Shown here: positions 7,717-13,790 of the stretch, piece after piece
Position numbering within the stretch: the first letter of the stretch is position 1
How the letters are laid out: the number at the start of each line of letters is the position of its first letter
Assembly (NCBI GenBank): GCA_017997855.1
Contig: JAGOEF010000020.1
Location: 1-13,790, forward strand
DNA from: Bacteroidales bacterium
GTDB lineage: Bacteria > Bacteroidota > Bacteroidia > Bacteroidales > ML635J-15
DNA length: 13,790 nucleotides
Direction: 5' to 3'
Made by a program: the position numbers and the translations under genes
Notes under the pieces: model-generated
What the model saw: the letters and a program-made list of their open reading frames with translations, nothing else
Databases searched by the model: none
What the model was told of the DNA's origin: nothing

Positions 7717-8286
7717 ATGTCGACCATGAAAAAAATATTCATTGTAATTTCAGTGCTGATAGTAATTGTGACCGCTACTGCATTCGCTTACTGCCAATAC
7801 ACTTCCACACAAAAAACACCCGTTATGAAAACAGTTCCCAACGTTGATCTGCAACGCTACCTTGGCACATGGTACGAAATTGCTCGCTTTCCCCATTCCT
7901 TCGAAAAAGACCTTCAGGCAGTTACTGCCACTTACACTATGCGTAGTGACGGTAAAATCGATGTATTGAATGCGGGAGATAAAATGCATCCGGGAGGAAA
8001 ACATAAAACCGCACATGGTAAAGCCCGTATTCCTGACAAAAACATTCCGGGATATCTCCAGGTATCGTTCTTTTTGTGTTTCTATGCCGATTATTACATT
8101 TTAGAGCTCGACACAATTGACTACCAGTATTCGCTTGTTGGCAGTAAATCGCCGAATTACCTGTGGATACTCAGTCGTACACCCAATATGAGCGGTGACA
8201 CCTACAATATGCTGATTGAAAAAGCGAAGCAACTGGGTTACGATGTCAGCAGGCTGCAAAAGGTACGTCATGCTTCGATTAACTAA
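7717..8286 (+). CDS. Lipocalin (Blc type), membrane-anchored or exported
   Basis: 189 residues. It carries the bacterial lipocalin signatures: Y-L-G-T-W-Y-E-I-A-R-F (48-58, the G-x-W motif), V-S-F-F-L-C-F-Y-A-D-Y-Y-I-L (116-129), and S-P-N-Y-L-W-I-L-S-R (145-154, the third conserved motif). Relatives such as E. coli Blc bind lysophospholipids or fatty acids at the outer membrane. The N-terminus has Lys-Lys followed by about 18 hydrophobic residues. A Cys lies at 26, but the preceding F-A-Y is a poor lipobox, so a cleaved signal peptide or uncleaved anchor is as likely as a lipoprotein. ATG at 7717 follows an A-rich leader; a second ATG at 7726 (M-K-K-I-F) is equally possible. It sits 9 bases after the lipoate-ligase-like gene. 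Confidence 0.88.
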   Translation: MSTMKKIFIVISVLIVIVTATAFAYCQYTSTQKTPVMKTVPNVDLQRYLGTWYEIARFPHSFEKDLQAVTATYTMRSDGKIDVLNAGDKMHPGGKHKTAHGKARIPDKNIPGYLQVSFFLCFYADYYILELDTIDYQYSLVGSKSPNYLWILSRTPNMSGDTYNMLIEKAKQLGYDVSRLQKVRHASIN

Positions 8287-8313
8287 GCGGCGATAGCAAT
8301 CCGAAAATTTTAT

Positions 8314-8321
8314 TACTTTTG
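8314..8321 (+). promoter_or_regulatory. Candidate -7 element for the glycosyltransferase gene
   Basis: TACTTTTG is an exact TAnnTTTG match, 20 bases before the ATG at 8342. No TTTG is found at the expected -33 distance, so support is partial. Confidence 0.4.
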
Positions 8322-8341
8322 GCATTGCAAAGAATCGCAAC

Positions 8342-9061
8342 ATGCCTGTACTTTCGGTAATAATTCCTGCCTACAACGAATCGTCGAGTATTCTGACTAT
8401 TTTGCAGCGGGTTACACAGGTAAACCTGCCGGAAGGCATCTCCACTGAAATATTGGTTATTAACGATTGTTCAACCGACAATACCGGGAATCTGGTAGAA
8501 AACTATATTGCCTCGCATCGTGAAATAACAGTTCACTATTACGAACAACCCGCGAACATGGGAAAAGGGGCTGCAATCAGGCGTGGTATTGCCGAAGCCA
8601 TAGGAGATTTCATCATAATTCAGGATGCCGATTTGGAGTACAATCCTAATGAATACAACGAGTTATTGGCCCCTGTTTTGTCGGGACATGCCGATGTGGT
8701 TTATGGCAGTCGTTTTATGGGAAGTAAGCCGCACCGCATTTTGTTTTTCTGGCACACTGTTGGCAACCGGTTTCTCACCGTCCTGTCGAATATTTTCAGT
8801 AATCTGAACCTCACCGACATGGAAACCTGCTATAAATTGTTTCGAAGCGAAATCATCAAATCGGTAAAACTTCGGGAGAATCGATTTGGGTTTGAACCTG
8901 AAGTAACTGCTAAAATATCGCGCATCAAAGGAATCAGGATATACGAAGTTGGTATTTCGTATTACGGGCGCACTTACGAAGATGGAAAAAAAATTGTTTG
9001 GAAAGACGGTTTTCACGCCATTATATGTATTTTAAAATATGGTTTGTTTCGTATTAACTAA
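8342..9061 (+). CDS. Family 2 glycosyltransferase, dolichyl/polyprenyl-phosphate sugar synthase-like
   Basis: 239 residues, a single GT-A domain. V-I-I-P-A-Y-N-E (6-13) starts the nucleotide-binding fold, N-D-C-S-T-D-N-T (41-48) follows, and Asp95-Ala-Asp97 in Q-D-A-D-L-E-Y is the DxD metal/nucleotide-sugar motif. G-S-R-F (122-125), [11 protein letters not shown] (158-168) and R-F-G-F-E-P-E (181-187) are typical of the DPM1-like subgroup that moves a sugar from an NDP donor to polyprenyl phosphate or a related acceptor on the cytoplasmic face of the membrane. There is no transmembrane extension, so it is the soluble type. Donor and acceptor cannot be assigned; the phosphomannomutase upstream makes GDP-mannose a possible donor (inference). 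It ends 126 bases before thrS. Confidence 0.9.
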   Translation: MPVLSVIIPAYNESSSILTILQRVTQVNLPEGISTEILVINDCSTDNTGNLVENYIASHREITVHYYEQPANMGKGAAIRRGIAEAIGDFIIIQDADLEYNPNEYNELLAPVLSGHADVVYGSRFMGSKPHRILFFWHTVGNRFLTVLSNIFSNLNLTDMETCYKLFRSEIIKSVKLRENRFGFEPEVTAKISRIKGIRIYEVGISYYGRTYEDGKKIVWKDGFHAIICILKYGLFRIN

Positions 9062-9132
9062 GTTAACAACGCGAATTTCTATCCTGGCACGGTAAAACCA
9101 CTGAACTTTCGTCAATTTCAACGGTTATAAAT

Positions 9133-9164
9133 GTTGTAGCATATTGAATTAAATGCTATTTTTG
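9133..9164 (+). promoter_or_regulatory. Promoter of the thrS-infC-rpmI-rplT operon
   Basis: GTTG (9133-9136), a 20-base spacer and TATTTTTG (9157-9164) form a good Bacteroidota promoter. The predicted leader is only about 18-20 bases, too short for the tRNA-mimicking thrS operator of E. coli or a T-box. Confidence 0.65.
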
Positions 9165-9187
9165 CAAACTTTTAAAATTCTATCGTA

Positions 9188-11122
9188 ATGATACATATTA
9201 CTTTACCCGACGGCAATGTCCGCCAATTCGAATCAGGAATTACCGGGATGGAAATTGCCAACAGCATCAGCGGGCGTCTGGCTCAGGAAGCGCTGGCTAT
9301 TTCGGTAAACGGAGATGTGCGCGACCTGAATCGTCCGATACATGAAGATGCAGCAATAAAAATACACCTTTGGGAAAGCGAAGAAGGCCAGCATGCCTTT
9401 TGGCATTCGTCGGCACACCTTATGGCACAAGCTCTCGAACATCTTTACCCCGGAATTAAGCTGGGAATTGGACCCAGTGTAGAGAACGGTTTCTACTATG
9501 ATGTTGATTTACCTGCCGGAGCGCAGCTTAACGACAGCGACTTCAAAAAAATCGAAGACAAAATGCTGGAACTGGCACGTCAGAAAAACGACTATGTCCG
9601 CAGCGACATTTCGAAAGCGGATGCCATTGCATTATACACACAAAAGAATGACGAATATAAACTGGAGTTAATCAACGAACTCGAAGATGGCACCATTACC
9701 CTGTATACTCATGGAAATTTTACGGATTTATGTCGCGGACCCCATTTGCCGAATACCGAAAAAATTAAAGCCGTTAAGATTCTCAGTATAGCCGGAGCAT
9801 ACTGGCGTGGTGACGAAAAACGCAAACAACTTCTGCGTGTTTATGGGATTACTTTCCCAAAACAAAAACTCCTCGACGAATATCTGGTGATGCTCGAAGA
9901 AGCACGCAAACGCGACCACCGTCGTATCGGCAAAGAGTTGGAGTTATTCACATTTTCGCCCCGGGTGGGAATGGGTTTACCCTTGTGGTTGCCACGGGGA
10001 GCCGAATTAAGAAAGCGTCTCGAAACCTGGCTTACCCGTGAGTTGGTTCGCCGAGGTTACCAGTTGGTAATGACGCCGCACATTGGCAATGTTGAGCTTT
10101 ACAAAACATCAGGACACTACGAAAAATACGGAAAAGACTCTTTCCAACCCATACAAACGCCCCACGAAGGCGAAGCGTTCATGCTCAAACCCATGAACTG
10201 CCCTCACCATGTGGAAATATTTGGAGCCGGACAGTATTCTTATAAAGACTTACCCATTCGTCTTGCTGAATTCGGGACGGTGTATCGCTACGAGCAGCAT
10301 GGCGAGCTTCATGGATTAACCCGTGTAAGAAGTTTTACGCAAGACGACGCCCATGTATTTTGCCGTCAGGATCAGGTAAAAGACGAATTCAAAAGCATCA
10401 TTGATTTGGTATTATACCTTTTTAAATCGCTGGGATTTAACGATTTTACCGCACAAATATCACTTCGCGACCCCAACGACAACACCAAATATATTGGAGA
10501 AGACGAAAATTGGAACAAAGCCGAGCAAGCCATACAGGAAGCCGCACTCGAAATGGGACTTGATCCTGTAATTGCTTTAGGTGAAGCAGCATTCTATGGT
10601 CCGAAACTCGATTTTATCGTGAAAGACGCCATCGGACGGAAATGGCAGTTGGGGACCATTCAGGTAGATTACAACCTCCCCGAACGCTTCGACCTGTATT
10701 ACAAAGGTTCCGACAACCAAAAGCATCGTCCGATAATGTTACACCGTGCTATTTTTGGCAGTATGGAGCGTTTTGTGGCTGTTCTCATCGAGAATACTGC
10801 CGGTAAATTCCCTCTTTGGCTGACTCCACAGCAGGCTGTAATTCTTCCTATCAGTGAGAAATTTACCGATTATGCAAAAAAAGTTTCAGAATTATTAAAA
10901 AATTGCGATATTCGCAGCCACGTTGACGAAAGGAACGAGAAGATAGGCAGGAAGATACGCGACAACGAACTGATGCGTATTCCTTTCCTTCTGATTGTTG
11001 GTGAAAAGGAAGAAGAAAACGGCTCAGTATCGGTACGCCGGCAAGGCGAGGGAGATATGGGAGCCATGAAAATTGAAGAGTTCGCCGAAATGCTTCGCAA
11101 CGAGATAAAAGATTATTTGTAA
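9188..11122 (+). CDS. thrS: Threonyl-tRNA synthetase
   Basis: 644 residues, the full class II enzyme that charges tRNA-Thr. Domains in order: TGS (1-62); editing domain with His73-x-x-x-His77 (H-S-S-A-H) and Cys182-x-x-x-His186 (C-R-G-P-H), the residues that hydrolyse Ser-tRNA-Thr; catalytic core with zinc ligands Cys338 (M-N-C-P-H-H), His389 (D-D-A-H-V-F) and His519 (M-L-H-R-A); motif 2 around F-G-T-V-Y-R-Y-E (362-369); and an anticodon-binding domain from about 545 to the end. All catalytic and editing residues are intact. The start has no SD and follows a short leader. First gene of a translation operon; infC begins 39 bases after its stop if the ATA start is right. Confidence 0.98.
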   Translation: MIHITLPDGNVRQFESGITGMEIANSISGRLAQEALAISVNGDVRDLNRPIHEDAAIKIHLWESEEGQHAFWHSSAHLMAQALEHLYPGIKLGIGPSVENGFYYDVDLPAGAQLNDSDFKKIEDKMLELARQKNDYVRSDISKADAIALYTQKNDEYKLELINELEDGTITLYTHGNFTDLCRGPHLPNTEKIKAVKILSIAGAYWRGDEKRKQLLRVYGITFPKQKLLDEYLVMLEEARKRDHRRIGKELELFTFSPRVGMGLPLWLPRGAELRKRLETWLTRELVRRGYQLVMTPHIGNVELYKTSGHYEKYGKDSFQPIQTPHEGEAFMLKPMNCPHHVEIFGAGQYSYKDLPIRLAEFGTVYRYEQHGELHGLTRVRSFTQDDAHVFCRQDQVKDEFKSIIDLVLYLFKSLGFNDFTAQISLRDPNDNTKYIGEDENWNKAEQAIQEAALEMGLDPVIALGEAAFYGPKLDFIVKDAIGRKWQLGTIQVDYNLPERFDLYYKGSDNQKHRPIMLHRAIFGSMERFVAVLIENTAGKFPLWLTPQQAVILPISEKFTDYAKKVSELLKNCDIRSHVDERNEKIGRKIRDNELMRIPFLLIVGEKEEENGSVSVRRQGEGDMGAMKIEEFAEMLRNEIKDYL

Positions 11123-11148
11123 AAAAACATAGTATTAACTAAAAGACT

Positions 11149-11153
11149 GGAGG
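11149..11153 (+). promoter_or_regulatory. Strong Shine-Dalgarno (GGAGG) deciding the infC start
   Basis: GGAGG ends eight bases before ATA at 11162-11164, the spacing of an efficient SD. None of the other start sites in the window has such an element, so its presence argues that initiation happens here rather than at GTG 11222. Confidence 0.65.
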
Positions 11154-11161
11154 ACAAAGCC

Positions 11162-11728
11162 ATAGCTGAAAACAGAAATACCGGCAGGGTACAACGAAAA
11201 GCCGAGGAGGATCAATTTAAAGTGAATCATCACATTACTGCGCCCTTTGTCAGGGTTGTCGGTGAGAATCTTGACACACCAAGTATCATGAGTTTGCGCG
11301 AAGCCTTACAAATTGCGCAAAGCATGGATCTCGACCTGGTCGAAATATCGCCCAAGGCAGAACCGCCCGTGTGTAAGGTGATCGATTACCAAAAGTTTCT
11401 TTATCAACAGAAAAAGAAACAGAAAGAAATGAAAGCCAAAACCGTAAAGGTGGTGGTAAAAGAAATCCGTTTCGGGCCGAATACCGATGAACATGATTAT
11501 TTGTTTAAACTGAAACATGCCCATAAGTTTCTCGAAGAAGGATCAAAAGTGAAAGCCTATGTATTTTTCAAAGGCCGCTCGATTCTTTTTAAAGAACAGG
11601 GTGAGATTCTTCTTCTCCGTTTAGCCAACGACCTCGAGGAAGTAGGAAAAGTGGAAAGCCTTCCAAAGCTCGAAGGGAAGAAAATGTTTCTGCTCATCAA
11701 TCCGAAACCAGTAAAAAAGAAAAAATAA
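11162..11728 (+). CDS. infC: Translation initiation factor IF-3, non-canonical ATA start
   Basis: 188 residues from ATA at 11162. IF3 binds the 30S subunit, blocks 50S joining and proofreads the start codon and initiator tRNA. The N-domain has K-V-N-H-H-I (20-25, the R-I-N-x-x-I motif), V-R-V-V-G-E-N, D-L-V-E-I-S-P and P-P-V-C-K-V-I-D-Y. The C-domain begins near V-K-E-I-R-F-G-P and includes F-K-G-R-S-I. Starting at GTG 11222 would make the Val of the conserved K-V-N the initiator and leave almost no N-terminal tail (168 residues, shorter than usual). The upstream frame has no ATG, GTG or TTG between the thrS stop and 11222. The ATA with GGAGG eight bases upstream is therefore the best start. 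IF3 genes in other bacteria use rare starts (AUU in E. coli) for autoregulation. Confidence 0.9.
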   Translation: MAENRNTGRVQRKAEEDQFKVNHHITAPFVRVVGENLDTPSIMSLREALQIAQSMDLDLVEISPKAEPPVCKVIDYQKFLYQQKKKQKEMKAKTVKVVVKEIRFGPNTDEHDYLFKLKHAHKFLEEGSKVKAYVFFKGRSILFKEQGEILLLRLANDLEEVGKVESLPKLEGKKMFLLINPKPVKKKK

Positions 11729-11752
11729 GCCTAATTTTAAATAAACAAAGCG

Positions 11753-11950
11753 ATGCCAAAAATGAAAACGAACTCCGGTGCAAAAAAAAGATTCCAACTC
11801 ACCGGAACAGGAAAGATTAAGAGAAAGCATGCTTACAAAAGCCACATTCTCACGAAAAAGTCGAAAAAACGCAAAAGAAACCTCGGTTACTTTACCAGCG
11901 TTGACAAGACTGACGAAAGGAATGTCAAGCTGATGCTTTGCATGAAATAA
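11753..11950 (+). CDS. rpmI: 50S ribosomal protein L35 (bL35)
   Basis: 65 residues, very basic, the normal length for bL35. The start [13 protein letters not shown] and the internal [12 protein letters not shown] and [10 protein letters not shown] are family signatures. It is a component of the large ribosomal subunit. It begins 24 bases after infC in the conserved infC-rpmI-rplT order, with an A-rich leader and no SD, and is followed by an unusually long 98-base gap before rplT. Confidence 0.98.
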   Translation: MPKMKTNSGAKKRFQLTGTGKIKRKHAYKSHILTKKSKKRKRNLGYFTSVDKTDERNVKLMLCMK

Positions 11951-11984
11951 TTAATCTCCGCGATTTAAAAATGAGTGTTTAACC

Positions 11985-12031
11985 GATTGCTGCAGCCTGA
12001 AGATTTCTTTCGATAGAAACGCTGTACGATC
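11985..12031 (+). promoter_or_regulatory. Candidate structured mRNA leader of rplT (irregular hairpin)
   Basis: GATTG (11985-11989) pairs with CGATC (12027-12031, one G-U). After an internal loop, CAGC (11993-11996) pairs with GCTG (12021-12024). Inside, TTTCT (12004-12008) pairs with AGAAA (12015-12019) around a six-base loop. No T-run follows, so it is not a terminator. Position inside the L35-L20 operon suggests a ribosomal-protein (L20-type) autoregulatory site, which is inference only. Confidence 0.35.
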
Positions 12032-12048
12032 AAAAAAAAGAATGAAAA

Positions 12049-12399
12049 ATGCCAAGAAGTGTAAACAAAGTGGCTGCCAGAGAGCGCCGCAAAAAATTAA
12101 TGAAACTGACCAGAGGATACTTTGGAAGGAGAAAAAATGTATGGACCGTTGCTAAAAACACCCTTGAAAAAGGGTTGCAGTATGCCTATCGCGACCGTAA
12201 AGCAAAGAAACGTGAATTCCGCGGATTGTGGATTCAGCGCATCAATGCAGGTGCCAGAATGCACGGGTTAAGCTACTCACAGTTGATAGGACTGATGCAT
12301 GCAAAAAACATTGAAATCAATCGTAAAACCCTCGCCGATCTGGCCATGAATCACCCGAAAGCTTTCGAAGCCGTGGTTAAAGAAGCCAAAGCAAAATAA
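12049..12399 (+). CDS. rplT: 50S ribosomal protein L20 (bL20)
   Basis: 116 residues, typical length. [48 protein letters not shown], and S-Y-S-Q-L-I-G-L-M are the long basic helix and globular signatures of the family. It binds 23S rRNA early in 50S assembly and in other bacteria represses its own operon by binding the mRNA. Last gene of the translation operon; a strong terminator follows nine bases after the stop. Confidence 0.98.
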   Translation: MPRSVNKVAARERRKKLMKLTRGYFGRRKNVWTVAKNTLEKGLQYAYRDRKAKKREFRGLWIQRINAGARMHGLSYSQLIGLMHAKNIEINRKTLADLAMNHPKAFEAVVKEAKAK

Positions 12400-12407
12400 C
12401 AATTCAT

Positions 12408-12436
12408 AAAAAGCGCATTTCGGTGCGCTTTTTTTT
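12408..12436 (+). terminator. Intrinsic terminator of the thrS-infC-rpmI-rplT operon
   Basis: AAAAAGCGCA (12408-12417) pairs perfectly with TGCGCTTTTT around the loop TTTCGG (12418-12423), and a run of eight T ends at 12436. Confidence 0.9.
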
Positions 12437-12460
12437 AACCCAATAATTAAACTTAAGAAT

Positions 12461-12784
12461 ATGAAACTTAGACTTGCCTTACCCCTGGTGTTGTTGATGA
12501 CAGCATTGCTTTTTTCGTGCAGCGATAATACCGCTCCACTGTTCGAGAAGATGAAGAAATTCACCGAAACTACCAACAAGGCTGTTGCAGATTCGGTAAT
12601 CGACGATACTGAAGCTGCCGAACTCAACAAGCTGATCGGGGAACTCGACAAAATTGACGAAAATGACCCGAACCTCGAAAAAGCCTTGAAAAAAGAGGAA
12701 AATAAAAAGATTTTCGACGATATGACAAAGGCCATGATTAGCCTTATGTTCTGCGAAGGAAGCGACAAAATAGAGAGTCTATAG
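12461..12784 (+). CDS. Small lipoprotein, first of a three-member paralogous array
   Basis: 107 residues, family not recognised. A lipoprotein signal peptide ends in L-L-F-S-C with Cys20, followed by S-D-N. The mature part looks all-helical and acidic. It shares with the next two genes F-x-x-M-K-x-(F/Y)-T-E, K-A-V-A-D, I-D-D-T-E-A-A-(E/D)-L-N-K, and a late Cys-Glu-Gly (Cys98) followed by S-D-K-I-E-S-L. It is the most divergent copy, with a shorter middle segment. It starts only 24 bases after the rplT terminator, with no TAnnTTTG in between, so it may depend on read-through or a promoter I cannot recognise. Probably at the periplasmic face of the inner or outer membrane; function unknown. Confidence 0.85.
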   Translation: MKLRLALPLVLLMTALLFSCSDNTAPLFEKMKKFTETTNKAVADSVIDDTEAAELNKLIGELDKIDENDPNLEKALKKEENKKIFDDMTKAMISLMFCEGSDKIESL

Positions 12785-12813
12785 ATACAATTTAGAAATA
12801 GACCCCGTTTATT

Positions 12814-12837
12814 AGAAATATTTTTCTTTTTTTTTTT
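12814..12837 (+). terminator. Possible weak AU-rich terminator after the first lipoprotein gene
   Basis: AGAAA (12814-12818) can pair with TTTCT (12823-12827) around a four-base loop, followed by an unbroken T run to 12837. The stem has a single G-C pair, so termination strength is doubtful. Confidence 0.3.
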
Positions 12838-12911
12838 ACAGCTATTGTTTGTCAAAAAAAATAAAACGATATTTGGATATTGAAATTAACCGTTAACTAA
12901 AACAAACTATT

Positions 12912-13283
12912 ATGAAAAAAATTACAGTTATTTTAAGCCTTGTAGCTTTTGTATTTGCAATCGTTTCTTGCGGTGGCCCCAAAGCCGATGCTAAAAAAAT
13001 GTTCGGCCTGATGAAACAGTACACCGAAGTTGCTACCAAAGCAGTTGCTGACGAAAAAATCGACGACACTGAAGCAGCCGACCTGAACAAAGTAATCAAA
13101 GAGATGGGCGAATTAGGCAAAAAATTCGATGAAAAATACAAAGATGACAAAGAAGCTGAAAAAATCTTTGAAGAAATGGCTAAAGAAAAAGACAACGAAA
13201 AGATTCTGACCGATATGATGGAAGTTTCTTTCAAACTGTATGGCTGCGAAGGTTATGACAAACTTGAAGAAATGGATTGGTAG
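12912..13283 (+). CDS. Small lipoprotein, second of the paralogous array
   Basis: 123 residues, family not recognised. The signal peptide M-K-K-I-T-V-I-L-S-L ends in lipobox I-V-S-C with Cys20, then G-G-P-K-A-D. The rest is Lys/Glu/Asp-rich and predicted helical: K-M-F-G-L-M-K, K-I-D-D-T-E-A-A-D-L-N-K, K-Y-K-D-D-K-E-A-E-K, M-E-V-S-F-K-L-Y-G-C-E-G with Cys112, and a tail Y-D-K-L-E-E-M-D-W. It is nearly the same protein as the third copy over the signal peptide and middle. Codons are biased to AAA, GAA, GCT and CTG, suggesting high expression (inference). It is preceded by 127 AT-rich bases and followed by its own strong terminator, so it is a separate transcription unit at the 3' side. Confidence 0.9.
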   Translation: MKKITVILSLVAFVFAIVSCGGPKADAKKMFGLMKQYTEVATKAVADEKIDDTEAADLNKVIKEMGELGKKFDEKYKDDKEAEKIFEEMAKEKDNEKILTDMMEVSFKLYGCEGYDKLEEMDW

Positions 13284-13301
13284 GATTTTATCGTCCTGAA
13301 C

Positions 13302-13332
13302 AAAAAGGCTTCCCAAACAGGAAGCCTTTTTT
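13302..13332 (+). terminator. Intrinsic terminator after the second lipoprotein gene
   Basis: AAAAAGGCTTCC (13302-13313) pairs perfectly with GGAAGCCTTTTT (13320-13331) around the loop CAAACA, ending in six T. A 12-bp stem, one of the clearest sites in the window. Confidence 0.92.
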
Positions 13333-13380
13333 ATTGAATATTAACAATCAATTGTAAAAATTAACAAAATCGTCTTTCAA

Positions 13381-13411
13381 TTTGTGGACAACGTTTTTTT
13401 TAGTAGTTTTA
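13381..13411 (+). promoter_or_regulatory. Probable promoter of the third lipoprotein gene
   Basis: TTTG (13381-13384), a 19-base spacer and TAGTTTTA (13404-13411), one base off TAnnTTTG. The -7 element lies inside a perfect inverted repeat GTAGT-TTT-ACTAC (13403-13415), which could be an operator. The leader would be about 30 bases. Confidence 0.45.
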
Positions 13412-13445
13412 CTACGAATTTATGTTTCATTAAAATAAATAGATT

Positions 13446-13790
13446 ATGAAAAAAGTTACTGTAATTTTGAGTTTGGTTGCGTTCGTTTTCGCAATGGTTT
13501 CCTGCGGTGGCCCGAAAGCCGATGCAAAAAAAATGTTCGGCATGATGAAGAGCTACACCGAAACTGCTAAAAAAGTTGTTGAAGACAACAAAATCGACGA
13601 CAAAGAAGCTGAAGAACTGAACAAGGTGATGAAAGAAATGGGCGAAATGTCGAAGAAGTTTGAAGAAAAATACAAAGACGACAAGGAAGCTGAAAAAGTA
13701 TTCGAAGAAATGGCTAAGGAAGAAGCCAATGCCAAGCTGATGGAAGAACTCATGGAAGTTTCTTTCAAGCTCTATGGCTGCGAAGGTTAA
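13446..13790 (+). CDS. Small lipoprotein, third of the paralogous array
   Basis: 114 residues; the TAA stop is the last codon of the window. The signal peptide M-K-K-V-T-V-I-L-S-L and lipobox M-V-S-C with Cys20 match the second copy, as do G-G-P-K-A-D-A-K-K-M-F-G, K-I-D-D-K-E-A-E-E-L-N-K, K-Y-K-D-D-K-E-A-E-K and S-F-K-L-Y-G-C-E-G. It ends exactly at the Gly after Cys112-Glu113, lacking the nine-residue tail of its neighbour. Highly charged and predicted helical. It follows a strong terminator and has its own candidate promoter, so it is probably expressed independently. Function unknown; further copies may lie downstream of the window. Confidence 0.9.
   Translation: MKKVTVILSLVAFVFAMVSCGGPKADAKKMFGMMKSYTETAKKVVEDNKIDDKEAEELNKVMKEMGEMSKKFEEKYKDDKEAEKVFEEMAKEEANAKLMEELMEVSFKLYGCEG

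Noticed and set aside
7792..7794. Cys26 of the lipocalin as a lipidation site
   Set aside because: The preceding F-A-Y does not fit a lipobox, so lipoprotein status is not claimed.
11222..11728. infC starting at GTG 11222
   Set aside because: The GTG is the Val of the conserved K-V-N motif and its GGAGG is 11 bases away; the upstream ATA with GGAGG at eight bases gives a normal IF3 length.
12777..12803. GTCTAT...ATAGAC inverted repeat at the end of the first lipoprotein gene
   Set aside because: Six AT-rich base pairs around a 15-base loop, with no T run next to it; likely chance.
12277..12855. Minus-strand open frame of 192 codons
   Set aside because: Antisense to rplT and the first lipoprotein gene; Ser/Leu/Phe-rich low-complexity product, typical of the reverse of Lys/Glu-rich genes.
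12848..12875. TTTG...TATTTG as a promoter for the second lipoprotein gene
   Set aside because: TA and TTTG are adjacent rather than two bases apart, and the spacing between the TTTG elements is about three bases short; a promoter must exist nearby but I cannot place it.

Overview
The window reads as a Bacteroidota chromosome, probably order Bacteroidales. Three things point that way. The first protein ends in a type IX secretion (T9SS) C-terminal sorting domain. Several genes are preceded by the Bacteroidota promoter pattern (TTTG near -33, TAnnTTTG near -7). Start codons mostly follow A/T-rich leaders without a Shine-Dalgarno (SD) sequence. No tRNA, rRNA, CRISPR array, insertion sequence or integrase was seen. 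No gene-free stretch exceeds about 165 bases, so the region is densely coding.

Layout. (1) 1-1619: the 3' end of a secreted PHP-type metallophosphoesterase with a T9SS tail, convergent with a minus-strand outer-membrane beta-barrel protein that appears to be transcribed leaderlessly. (2) 1589-2621: back-to-back promoters, then a YitT/DUF2179 membrane protein. (3) 2764-8286: a tightly spaced plus-strand series of a PLP aminotransferase, an HD-domain phosphohydrolase, a phosphomannomutase/phosphoglucomutase (overlapping the HD gene by 14 bases), an SRAP-family protein, a small lipoate-ligase-like protein and a Blc-type lipocalin. (4) 8342-9061: a DPM1-like family 2 glycosyltransferase with its own -7 element. 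(5) 9157-12436: the classical translation operon thrS-infC-rpmI-rplT, from a good Bacteroidota promoter to a strong intrinsic terminator. (6) 12461-13790: three tandem paralogous small lipoproteins of a family I do not recognise. The last one's stop codon is the final codon of the window.

Most interesting points. infC appears to start at an ATA codon behind a GGAGG element, and this is the only gene here with an SD. This fits the IF3 autoregulation known in other bacteria and may be an SD exception in a phylum whose ribosomes usually ignore SDs. The 98-base gap between rpmI and rplT can fold into a long irregular hairpin that is not a terminator, a candidate ribosomal-protein leader. The lipoprotein array shares a lipid-anchored Cys20, an acidic I-D-D-x-E-A segment and a C-terminal Cys-Glu-Gly, and is the best candidate for an undescribed family.
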